DNA from: Eucommia ulmoides
Lineage: Eukaryota > Streptophyta > Magnoliopsida > Garryales > Eucommiaceae
DNA length: 64,000 nt
Assembly: GCA_016647705.1 (NCBI GenBank)
Contig: CM028330.1
Span: 32,576,649-32,640,648, forward strand
Direction of reading: 5' to 3'
Every line of letters starts with the position of its first letter. Within the stretch, counting starts at the first letter, position 1. Below are positions 10,534-21,070 of the stretch, one piece after another. The translations under genes were made by a program, and so were the position numbers. Under the pieces are notes generated by a model. The model was not told where the DNA came from, made no database searches, and was given only the letters and a program-made list of their open reading frames with translations.

Positions 10534-13421
10534 GTTTCGATTCATTTCTTCTGTCTTAAAATGAAGGTAACCAGAATGGACCTTCCCGAGATGACTTAAA
10601 TGAGGGGGAAAAGAATTAAGGAGAAACAAATATTAGTTAATGACAACTAACAAATGTTGTTTTATCCTAGTAGTGTCAAGAGAATCATTTTTATTCTGTT
10701 TCTTTTTTTTCTTCTTTTTTTTTTAATATATATATTTCACTTTGGAAACTAGGAGCTCATACTTCCTATATAATCCATGTAGTGAGCTTTGGGTAGTGAT
10801 CTCGATCTAGTTGGCCCAAGTCACTAGGTGTTGAAACACGCCTACGACTTAATACTCAGATTATATAGATAGCGTGATTCACCTAATTGCCTTCGTGTGA
10901 CCACTTAGTGTTTAAAAACTTTATGAGACTAGTATTTATTTTATTTTTTATTTTCACTTAACATGTACTTTCAGGATTTTTACATTTTGGAGAATTAAGG
11001 TAGTCTGAGTCATTCTTGAGGTCTTTATTGATTTCACCCCTATCCTGGATACTTATCCAGTAAAGTCTCATTGTCTTCTTCCATTTGATCTTTTTCTTCT
11101 TTGGACAAAATATTCTTCTAGTTACCTGCCTTGCTCCTTTTGAGAACTTTGGATAAGGCTAGGTCTCGCAAATTTCTAAGGATATTCTTTGATTGAATCT
11201 TCCAAAAAAAAAAAATCGGAAACACGACCTTAGATACTGATAGGTATATTGGCTACAATTCTCCTTGGTTTTCTTTACAACTCCTGGGTTGGAACATATG
11301 TATTGATTTCATATCAGGGCTCTTAGATTTTCTTTCTAACTTTTTCAAATTTTTTTATCAATATCTCACCATCGTTTGGTTGAAACAAGACATTTCTTTT
11401 AACATTTTTCTTTGGATGATGGTCTAATTTAGTATTGAAATTATACTTTCATAAATTTTGATTATTTGCGGTGTGTGAATTACGAATTAATTTATGAAAG
11501 TTGGAGTATAAAGACCTGAGTTGACCTTAGATATAATAATTTCGCATTTAGTGATACGTAGATCTAGTACACAGATGTACAAGATAACAACTAATTCATT
11601 AGAAGTGACTTAAGAAGTTAAGGGAAAGACAGAGATAGATATGGTCTTCTTTTTCTCTTTTCTCTGAATGATGAAACCGGGTTCATCTTGCTCAAGGCTA
11701 GTCATAGATAGGCAATGCTTTGCAACGTAAAAATCTTAGAGTTGTTTTGGCTATTTCCTGCAAAATGAGGGATCAAGTCCATTTATGATCTTGCGAGTGG
11801 ATCTTGGATGGCTTTTTAACAAAACTACCTAAAGTAGATTTTTCTAGGCTTATTCAGTGATTAAGAACCTAGACCTTGGCTAATGAACTTTTAGTATGCA
11901 AATTAACCTATCTTTACACATGGTTGTATTCTTGACTATGTATAAATATGCCTATATGAATGGATGATTATATTCGTGCTGTATGTAATGCGATCCTAGG
12001 AACATGTAGCTCTAGCAGACAATTCTCAAATATGTTCTGGACAGAACTCGGCTTGGACCTGGTTTCACATAATAAGGGTAACTTGGAATTTTCGGATTGT
12101 CCTCAATTTGGAAGTCATAGTTATCCTAGGATTATGGCACGATTGGCATTTTATCCTCAAAATATCGATCTTTTGCTCTTAGGACTTCATGATAGAATTT
12201 TATTCCAAAAATGGATCATCACTCCTAAAACTAAATGACAGACTTGTCTTTTCCTTCTTCGAAAAATAGATCATTGTTATTAGAACCTAATTATAGCATT
12301 GTACTTTTTTCTTCCTTAAAAGATGGATCATTTTTTACAGGATTTGTTTCCTTTTTTTTTTTTCTTCTTCAAGATGTGGATCATTTCTCTTAGGACTTAA
12401 ATGACAGGATTGTACCCCCCTCCCCTTTTTTATAAAGATGGATCGTTACTCCTAAGACTCGATGAAGGGTTTGAAATACCTTTGAATTCACGATATTTCC
12501 TCGAATGTGAATTTTCTTTTAACAATCTGGCTGGTGAACCTTAGCTGGCTTCGTAACAAAACAGGTTTTGGTTTGCTTAAGGCATTTTTGAACATTTTTG
12601 AACCTAAACCTTTAAGAATGTCTTCCTAATGGTGCATAATTTCTATTTGTATAGGTTTTATGAGAAATGACACTATTCTTAGGATGATACATGTAAATCC
12701 TAGGGAAATGTGACCTGAGGTATGTTTATTATTGGATCACACAGTCTTGATTCGACTGGGTGGCCGCATTTCTTTCATCTTAGTAAGCTTGGCGTGGTTT
12801 TACGCGATCAACGTAGATTTGTTCATATTGTCTTAGTAGACAAACTTTAGACGGATTTGTTTAGCAAAGGCTATTTTTTTTAGATAACTTATCGAGGTGG
12901 GATTTTTATGTACATTATTTAATTGGCAAAATATTTATGAATTATTGGAGTTAAGACCATGTTGAGTCATAACAACTTTCTTACGAAGTATTGTATAGGC
13001 AAAATAAGGATTCCAAAACAACATATATGTAAGCAATGTATATAAGGTAGAAATAAAACTTTCTCTCTCCAAGATAGTGTCCTAAGTATAATGGGGTTTT
13101 GGGTACCATTCTATCTTAGGCTCACCACATGTGGTTCACGACTTTTCTACTAACGCATCTTAGAAAATTTTGGTTCCCAGATCTTCAAACCTCTGGTGTC
13201 TTCCCTGAGAGAACATTCATCTTTGGTTGGTGATCCTAGTGAGGCGAGTTTCAAAGCCGGATCCCAGGGATAAACTGTATGGCCTTCTACTAACTCCTCT
13301 TTCTAGTCCTACAGGTTTTTGGAGCATAGGTTGGTGTGATAAAATCGCAAGACTTCTGCCCTTACTGCCGTCCTCTCTATCCCTAAGAGGTTTGTGGCTT
13401 TGGGGTTTTTTTCCTTATGAT
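10534..13421. other. noncoding dispersed repeat, right part
   Basis: No gene is supported. 10534-11000 aligns by eye with 17130-17530, sharing for example GTTGGCCCAAGTCA and GTGTGACCACT. The rest is AT-rich with no domain match. A ~55-60 bp degenerate tandem repeat lies at about 12205-12475. A 92-residue frame at 11960-12238 overlaps the start of that array and resembles nothing known. Confidence 0.4.
12205..12475. repeat. degenerate 55-60 bp tandem repeat
   Basis: About five units, each with a variant of GATGGATCATTNCTCYTARGA followed by a T/C-rich tail. Units vary in length because of T-runs. Confidence 0.6.
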
Positions 13422-13439
13422 ATGCAATGTAAAGTGGTG

Positions 13440-13555
13440 AAAACAGCCTCTTGTAGAAAAAAGCAAGGTAAGACTGTGTACAACAGACTTAAGTGGTCCG
13501 ACCCTTCCCCAGACCCTGCGCATAGCCGGAACTTTATAGCATCGGGATGCCCTTT
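13440..13555 (+). mobile_element. 5'-truncated plant SINE (Au-like)
   Basis: The stretch contains AAACAGCCTCTTG, GGTAAGACTGTGTACAA and CCCTTCCCCAGACCCTGCG, which I recognise as the 3' body of the widespread plant Au-type SINE. The tRNA-like A/B-box head is absent. The fragment is flanked by an 18-bp direct repeat (13422-13439 and 13556-13573, one mismatch), a target-site duplication typical of LINE-assisted retroposition. No protein is encoded, although an open frame spans it. Confidence 0.82.
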
Positions 13556-13573
13556 ATGCAATGCAAAGTGGTG

Positions 13574-13849
13574 CTTATGCGTTGGAGAGAGTTTACAAAA
13601 AATAAATGCAATTTAAAGACAGTAAATTAAATGCAATAAGAGTAAATGACAATAAATAAATGTAGGCAAATATGTAAACAAAGCATGATTTTATTTTATT
13701 TTAAATGAACCATTTATGTTGAAAACCAAAGACATATTTCTAGGTGTTTACTTAATCGTAAACATAGATTTATACTCTGACTAGGCTTGACCCTCAAATC
13801 CCCAAAATATCTATTTTCCAAACGTTCAAAACCATAAGATTTTGTAAAA
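13574..13849. other. unassigned AT-rich DNA
   Basis: About 280 bp with no gene, repeat boundary or motif that I can support. Confidence 0.4.
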
Positions 13850-14568
13850 GATGTCCAATTTCTGACCGTTGTACTGCCTCTCATCGGTCAACTGGCCCCT
13901 TGGTCGGTTGACCGATCCAACCAGTGCGTTTTCCTCATTTTCTCAATTTCAGCCACTAGTTTCTTAAATCGACTGACCGCCCTTGTCAATTGATCTAATT
14001 AGTTAGTAAGTTTATGTTTTAACCTCTTTAACCTACTATTTTCATTAGTTGACCGACCTATTTCGTCGGTTGACTGAATTGACTGGAAAACACACCCTTT
14101 TATGTGTTAAAAATATTTTCTCAATTTATCTATTTATCAATTTTTATTTTTATTTTTTTTAATGATTTTAACACTTTAAAAAAAAATCATTTAGAATCTT
14201 AAACTTTTCACTTCTTACCATGACGCATATAAAATTACTCTAAGGTGTTGTGCGTGATCATAATTTGGATTGCATTAAGAGCATATAAGTAATGAATTGT
14301 TTTTATCTAAAAGTTTTCAATTTATTCAATACTCCAAAAATCTTTATTATCTTCACTTTCCACCCGTCCTAAATTTCTTCATAAATTTCTTATAAACCTT
14401 CAATGATCACTTCAAAAATTCTTCGTCTTGTAATCTTCAACAATTTATCTTTTTGACTCATTCTTTTTCTCTTTTCAACATATGGAACTTTTAATCTGAA
14501 ATCACCTAATAAAACTATTAGTTCAATAAAACATCAACGTTCAATTTTCCATAAAAACATGTTCAACA
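13850..14568 (-). mobile_element. partial SIRE-like LTR, minus strand
   Basis: On the minus strand it starts TGTTGAACATG at 14568, preceded by a purine tract (A-run then GGGGACA). It has the family's YTGATGTTTT..GAACTAAT signature and then a TCGACC-type cluster at about 13860-14080, at the same offset as in the solo LTR at 8392. The distal two thirds of the LTR are missing or unrecognisable. The left border is approximate. Confidence 0.6.
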
Positions 14569-14800
14569 ATGTCCCCTTTTTTTATGATGATAATTGACTT
14601 TGAAATTTTCTCAACAAAGAATACAACCATACTCCACCTAAATTTGAGGACGAGTTTTTAACTCGTTTAACCACCACGCTCCCACTAAATCTAATAATTA
14701 ACAGCTTATGAGGAAGACAATTTTGAGAAAAATATATTTTTAAGAAAAATTATTTTTTAAAGTAAAAACACTATTTTAAGGAAAGCCATCTTTTGTTTTA
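14569..14800 (-). mobile_element. 3' internal tail of SIRE-like element
   Basis: A purine tract lies next to the LTR. A stretch with CTAAATTTGAGG resembles the segment beside the LTR at 44846 (CTAAATATGAGG). It is noncoding, and no pol remains here. Confidence 0.45.
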
Positions 14801-15795
14801 TTTGCAAAGAAGAAAAAAAAATATTTCTTAAAAAAACATTTTTTGTTAGAATGAAACATACATTAAAGAAAATTTGTTAAGAAACCATTCTAGAAAAAAA
14901 TGCATTTCCATTTCTTTAAATGAAGAAAATATTTCTTAAAAAAAATTGTTTCATGGAAAGAAGCTTTTTAGGGTAAAAACAAGATCATTTTTTTTTAAGT
15001 TTCTTTGTTTTTTGAAAGAAAAACAAAGAAACTTAGGATTTTTCATTTTTGAACAAATTAAAAAAAAAAAAAAAAAAAAAATTGCCTGTATTTATTGCCA
15101 TAATAACCTTAACTAAAATCACTTGGGAGAAGGATCTTCCTTAACCCTGATTTAGAGTTTCTCATAAGATAGAAAACTTAAAAACGAGTATAGACAATCC
15201 TCCCTTTAAGGTTTTTGGTGTAGGCAAAACTTTTTCTTTACTTTTCATTTTTCTTTTTCTTTTTTTTCTTTTTTTTTTTTTTTGTGATTTTTTCATATGT
15301 AAGAAAAACATGAAGGAGAAAAATATATATGTATATGTATATAATAAGTATACTAGATATATATAATGTGTGTGTGTGTGTGTGTGTGTAATGCCAGACT
15401 GAGAACTCAACTCAGATTATATGTATATGTATAGTGTCAGTCCTAACCATGGCTATAAAAAGGGAAACGTTTTTAGAGAGGCCCCCCATTTTCCTCCACT
15501 TATTTGAAATGGGGGGTAAGAAAATCTTTTTTTTTTCGACCTTTAGTTAAGGAGGACTCGACTTAAAAAACTAAAAAATGCAAAAAATTTAAAGCATAGA
15601 AAGACACAGAACAGTAAAATAAATGCAGAAAAGTAAAAGCACAGATAGGCACAGAACGAAAAAGTAAATGCAAGAAAATAAATTTGTTCTAGCTTTCCCT
15701 TGGAACAATTTCAATTTTTTTTTAAGGTTTTAAGCATTTTTATTTGTCCTTTACACAAGAAGAAATTAAAAAAAAAATATATGCAAAGCGGTTTA
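14801..15795. other. low-complexity A/T-rich DNA with (TG)n
   Basis: Runs of A, T and GAAA/TTTC repeats, with a TG dinucleotide array at 15367-15389. A short G/C-rich hairpin-like stretch (GGCCCCCCAT .. ATGGGGGG) lies near 15480-15515. No gene is seen. Confidence 0.6.
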
Positions 15796-16521
15796 GGTGG
15801 CGTTTGGTTAGTGTTTCCACTTTTCTAAACTCAACTGGAATGGGTTGAATTGAGTTAAATTGGGTTGGGTTGAGAATTTTAGAAACAGAATTGCGTTTGA
15901 TAACGACAATTCTTGTTTTGTGCTGAGAACAGAATGTATTTGGTAACGATTTTATCTTAAAACTAATTTATTTTTTTATTTTTTTATTTTTTGTGTTTGG
16001 CGGTGGTGTCAGACGGCGGCGATGGGCGGACGGCCGACGGGCAGCGGAGGTGGCCGGCTACAGTCGCCGGCAGGCGGCGGGCAATCGCCGGGGGTGGCCG
16101 GCAGCAGCAGAAGGTCTTCGGACGGTGGCCGGGGACGACGGTCGGTCGCCGGACGGTGGGCGGGGACGGCGGTCGGTCACCAGACGGTGGCCGGAGACGG
16201 CGATCGATCGCCGGACGGTGGCCTGAGACGGCGGTTGGTCTCCAACGATGGTCACCAGACGGTGGCCGGCAGCGGCGGACAGCGGCAGGTGGTGGTGGTC
16301 GGCCGGCAGATGAAGACGGAAGTTGAGAACTTTGAGTTGAGTTTTTTGGGTACAAAAAGAAACAATTTTTTTTTATTTTTGGTTTCTTTAGGATTTTGAA
16401 AATCAATTCCTATTTTTTGGGTTGGGTTGAGTTGAGTTTTGTGTTTGCCAAACGCGTTCCCAAAAATCAAATCCAAAATTTTTGGATTGGGTTTGGTTGG
16501 GAACACTAACCAAATGGGGCC
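15796..16521. mobile_element. GC-rich non-autonomous TIR element, copy 1 (726 bp)
   Basis: The ends are GGTGGCGTTTGGTTAGTG and the inverse of GGCCCCATTTGGTTAGTG, flanked by TTA duplications (15793-15795 and 16522-16524). A 3-bp TTA duplication and a TIR of this type suggest PIF/Harbinger. Just inside, the stretch GTTTGGTAACGA recurs twice in 24015-24673 and in similar form elsewhere. The core (about 16010-16320) is an extremely GC-rich CGG/CCGG-type repeat. It opens long frames on both strands, which are composition artefacts. Confidence 0.8.
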
Positions 16522-16524
16522 TTA

Positions 16525-16970
16525 GAAAACTTACCTTACTTTAATGGAAGGAAGTTCTTCTTGCTTTTTCCTTCTTCTTAATCTTCTTTCTTTCTTTTTT
16601 CTTCTTCTTCTTTTTTTTTTTTTTTTTTTTTACTTTTTTTATCTTCTTTTTTTTTTTTTTTTTTTTGTAGAAATTCTTAGACTTGTAAAAAGTAATTTCT
16701 AATATTTTTTGAGAAGTATTTTTAGAGAGAGAAAGTGTTTTTGGCAAGTATTTGAAAGTGTACAAGCAAAAGATAGTGAATTAGCAAAGCAAAATTAAGG
16801 AGGGCACCCAAATATATAGGGGTGGAAATCTACACACTCCTCAGGGCGCACGCCCTAGGGAGTGCGCAGGCCGCCCAAACCTGTGGTGGTAACATCCCTT
16901 GGTGAACAACTACCACCTTATTTCATAAAATACACATTTTAGCTCCCTATTTCGGGAATTGAGTGGTTAA
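16525..16970. other. pyrimidine-rich tract and unassigned DNA
   Basis: Positions 16560-16667 on the plus strand are almost pure T/C. A CACGCCCTAGGGAGTGCG-like inverted repeat lies near 16848-16866. No gene is seen. Confidence 0.5.
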
Positions 16971-17530
16971 CTTTGATTTCAATAATAATTTAGACTGAGT
17001 ATCTCCAGTTATTTCGTTTAGAGAAGTTGTTTAACTCAATTCCATCGAGTTCTGATTATTGATCTTTCCTGAAATTGTTATTGAGATTGCTTACATCGTG
17101 TATGCTTCCCTGGATTCTCAGGATATTATGACTTTCTTCGTCCTGTCTTGGCATCGAAAGAGATCTTGAGCGAGCCCTCCCGAGATGATTTAGAGGAGAA
17201 AAGAAGATAGTAGAAAGTCCAAATGATAGCCAGGGTGATTGATGAAATAGAAGATTATCTAGAGAGTACTAAGAGAAATCTTTTTGGGTAATTAGCGTCT
17301 CGCGCATTTCTAAATAGTCCATGTAGCGAGTTTTGGGTCGTCATCCCTATTCAGTTGGCCCAAGTCATTAGGTGTTAAGACACCCCTACGAATTAGTCAC
17401 TCGGACTAAAAAGAATGCTTAATTAACCAAAGTCTTTGTGTGACCACTCAGTGTTTAAAAACTCTCTGAGACCGGTATTTTTTTCCTCTCTTTTTTTAAT
17501 ATTATTTTTATTTCTCAATACATACTTTCT
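16971..17530. repeat. second copy of dispersed repeat (empty site for solo LTR)
   Basis: It aligns by eye with 8230-8391 joined directly to 10534-11000. Shared landmarks include TCAATTCCATC, CCCGAGATGA, GTTGGCCCAAGTCA and GTGTGACCACT. The 2.1-kb LTR is absent here, near 17130. Confidence 0.7.
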
Positions 17531-18020
17531 GGTTGATTACATAGCGAAGGGTGAAAAGAAATTTAGCTAATCTCGGGATCTTGGGTTACTTTTGTTTTAT
17601 CCATGTTGATTCTTCAATATTGAGCTTCGCAATGGAAGTCTCTGCTGGGTATGGAAGGATATCTCTATGGAGCCGAGCATCGGAAACCAACAATTTGTAG
17701 TGTGATATGCCTCCTCCTGGGGTAGTGTATCTTAATAATGGAGAAATCGATCTACAACAAAAAAAGAAAGTTTAAATGAGACAACAATAAAGGGTTAGTT
17801 GTACTAACAAAAGAGAAAAGTAGTTAAATTACTCTAAGGATGAAAGAGGCGGGGAACGATTGGATCTTTTCCTACGCCAGTTGAGGTAAACTTTCAATCC
17901 CTGTTGACAAACAAATAAATTTTTTTCAAATGCATGATGGATTTGGGAAGATCAGTGAAAAATTGGATGGAGATAGCGAGGAAGAGATCGAAGATGTTTG
18001 ATTGGACAAAATATTTGAGT
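17531..18020. other. unassigned DNA downstream of plant-transposon ORF
   Basis: No independent gene. On the minus strand this may be the decayed continuation of the 18021-18410 frame, since a frame change near 18120 gives a better-looking continuation (TPNGWHQLLGGYY) that runs out into stops. Confidence 0.35.
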
Positions 18021-18410
18021 TCACCAAGACTTCTCCCCATGCTGATAGTTAAAAGGATTTAATTGATTTGAGACAGGTAGTAACCTCCAAGAAGCTGATG
18101 CCAGCCATTGGGGGTCAAATTTGCAAATCGAATCTAGTAAAAGAAGACGAAAACCATAGTCAAACATCCAGTAGTATAAACAGACCTCGTTTTCACGAGG
18201 AGTATGAGGACGATCCAGTTTGTCAGGAACCCTAATGCTGACAAAAGAAGGAATGTTAAACAATCTACTAAGTTTAGGCACATAATCAGAAGAAAAGATG
18301 GAACGACCATGTTCGACATAGGTCGGTAAAATATCTTTTTGAGAAGCACTGTCGTTTTTCACAATAGTACTAGAAGAAACTAAAGCTAATTGACGTTGCG
18401 GTTCGGCCAT
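18021..18410 (-). pseudogene. gypsy-type plant transposon protein, fragment
   Basis: A 129-residue frame. The segment with RVPDKLDRPHTPRENEV and FDYGFRL matches the pattern of the plant 'putative gypsy-type transposon' family (PF04195-like): a charged R-V-P stretch, an acidic N-E-V stretch, then MFDYGFRLPL. Known members are several hundred residues long and sit in non-autonomous LTR elements; their biochemical role is unknown. Here the family pattern shifts to another frame near 18120 and is then lost, so it is a fragment. The call rests on recognition only. Confidence 0.6.
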
Positions 18411-19130
18411 TTAGCAAAGGAGCAAAGAACAAATGAAGAGGAAAAGACAGTGAACTAAGGAGTGAATGATTCAAGATGAATAGAAGCAGAAAAACTGGAA
18501 GAGAAGATGAAATGATACTTACAGTAACTGCAGATGTGACTCATCGTCTCTCTTACGTAATCCAAGGAGACAAGGGGGCAAATGATGTGGGTAGTTTTCC
18601 CACGCCCCATGCACACGCTTAATAAATGGGCAGTGACGGGCTCAGCCAAATGAGGCTCATGGCCGAAAAGGCACAGATAATAATGGGTTTTATTGAATAG
18701 GACCAACGACTAAAATAAAAGAAGTACATAGGTTTGTGTTGAGACACCCATTGGAGATCTAAAATAACGAGGCCCAGAATATTTGAATAGCTAACCACAA
18801 GGTTAATATAGAGAATATTCTAACATTGGGTAGTTAAGATCAAGACAAAATTTCTGGTGATGAAGTATGTTTTACTATATAAATATAGCAATTTATAAAC
18901 CCTAGCGGCTATGCATTTTAAAATCTCTCAAGACCTGATTAACTTATTCTCACGCCAGAGAGTATTTGACCGATATCACACTGGTATTACAAGTACTAAT
19001 CCTAGTTTTGCAAAAGCTTTTCAGGGATTTAGGAGTTGGGATAAGACGAATTCTGACAACGTCAAAAGTCAATGCGCAATCGGTCTCCATTTAGTCGGGA
19101 TTCTGGACAGTAGTAGAGCCTCCAGTTAGC
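18411..19130. other. LTR-like promoter region (uncertain)
   Basis: It contains TATATAAATATAG near 18877 and a downstream CACGCCAGAGAGTATTTGACC stretch, resembling leaders of non-autonomous plant LTR elements. No paired LTR or duplication was found. A 72-residue frame at 18911-19129 resembles nothing. Confidence 0.3.
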
Positions 19131-20625
19131 TTGATCTATCTATGTAATTGTGGCTTCATGTTTGGTTTGATTCGACGTTCTTGTTTTTAGGTTTGCTATT
19201 TTATTCTTCCATGCAAACCTTGGTTTGATCTCTCTTGCATGTGCTGAAGTTCTTAGTCTTCAGTCAAAGAGAAACACGGAAGGAAAGAAAATGTTATTGT
19301 TTGTTCAAAATTTAAAGATTTGAACTCATCAACTATTTTAATTTGTTTTTTTATATGGACCTAAGTCCAATATTAATTTTATAAAATTTCCATTATTCAT
19401 TTTGATTGAGGTAAAAATTCATATTTAACTAAAATTTGTTACACAACAATATTTTGAACCATGTTGCAAAATGTCTACACTGAGTATCCAAATATTTGTT
19501 GCACAACAATATTTACAAAACTAAACTACATTGAAATAATTACTACTGTACAATAACTTTTATATCGCATATCGACGGTGTAGTAATTTTTATATCACAT
19601 ATCGACGGTCGTATTAAGAATAAAAACTGGGCAGCAAATATTTAGTCATCCATAAAAAAAAATTATTACATAGCTAATATTTACAATTAAGATGTTGTAA
19701 AATACCGTCGAGACACTCTATACGAATACCCTTGCCATTGGGAAAACTTAACGTCAACTGTTTTTACCGTCAGAAGAACCTCGCCGCCAATTAACACTTG
19801 CCACTGCAACACTGGATCTCTACCAAATCGAAATACCCACTTGACAATCGAATATTTTGCAACTTAGAGCAATATAAATAAAAAAAAAATTTGAATCAAC
19901 TAAAATCCTTCAATTTCTATCACTTTATTCAAGTTATTTGAGCAAACTATTTCATATTTTAAACGGTGTTATTGTCTCCCTTTTGATCTTATAGGATACA
20001 TTCTTCTTTAGAGGCCAAGTTGGTGTGTTTTGCTTAAATAGGTTTTTACCAAAGGAAAAGAAAACAGCACAGTTTCTGATTCCTATTCGACCCAACAATA
20101 TCCATTTCAATACGAGAAAATCTAACCATTTCCATCCCTAGTAGTGCATGTTAACACAAGCTAATATCATTAGTCTTTGCTAACCTTGCAACTTGCATAA
20201 AAACTAAGCTGTCATCCTAGCCGTACTTATATCATCAATCAACCTAATGTATGGATTTGAACCAATCCGCACTGAAACAAACTATTGTCATCCCTAACAT
20301 TCAATCAAGAAAGCCCCTGCCTCCGAACCTAGTTTCAATTGAAGCTCCATAAGCATGAGCACTTAGATAACATGAGCATAGAATATTACAATACAAGCAA
20401 TTCAGGTTTAGAAAATGATGGAATTCAAATAGGCGAATCCAAAATAAAAATTATCTTTAAAGTACACCAAGAATATGAATTGCAACGTGATCGGCTCGAA
20501 GTTTAAGGTGGTCAGCTGATTTCAAGCATCTGAACCTAATACAACGCAGCCAAAAACAGAGATAAAATTGTTCATTTTATCCTTTCCTTTGCACTTGTCA
20601 TGAATGAGATGGGTCGTATAAACTA
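19131..20625. other. GRF downstream flank, no gene
   Basis: AT-rich. A ~32-bp direct repeat (ATATCNCATATCGACGGT) occurs twice at about 19562-19610. The part nearest 20625 should contain the GRF 3' UTR, but its end cannot be placed. Confidence 0.45.
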
Positions 20626-21070
20626 TTACACACCAGTTTGATGAAACTCACCATTAGGGCTTGAAGAGAACTCAAAGGAACCCATGGGGATTGAGATTGA
20701 TAGCTGAGTGGTAGAATCAGACCACAAATCCCTAGTTTTAGGCCACTCGTCAAAGGAAGGTGTCATAGAATTTTGCTCCTGCTTGACTGACCCTTGTGAG
20801 CCATAATGACTGCCCAAGAAGCTATATTGCGGCTGCTGTTTCGATACCGCAGCATCAGCAATGGACTGCAAAGCAGCTTCAGGCACATGCAGTTCCATAG
20901 AGTTGCCTAGTAAACTAGAATCATTTCTAGGCTTCATTGAGGAAACTGGAGACGGCAATAGATGCCATGTGATCTCCATATTAGAGTTCGCTCCTAGAGC
21001 ACTGGTACTTATTGAAGTTTCCAAAGAAATACTGTGCTCATTTGCTTCTGGTGTGTAACCATGCAAATAC
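20626..21070 (-). CDS. GRF: GRF exon 3 (C-terminal FFD/TQL motifs, stop)
   Basis: Starts [13 protein letters not shown], contains PRNDSSLLG and [12 protein letters not shown], then [10 protein letters not shown], and ends EFHQTGV before the stop at 20628-20626. The open frame also reads upstream into intron 2, but that part has no GRF similarity and precedes the AG. Confidence 0.92.

Noticed and set aside
11960-12238. 92-residue frame
   Set aside because: No domain, not conserved in the paralogous repeat, and it runs into a tandem repeat.
13227-13616. 129-residue frame
   Set aside because: Spans a SINE fragment and its target duplication, so it is not a gene.
15984-16406. Overlapping long frames on both strands in the GC-rich core
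   Set aside because: CGG/CCGG repeat composition opens all frames. Products are Arg/Gly/Pro-rich with no domain, and the same happens at 24155-24692 and 29780-30300.
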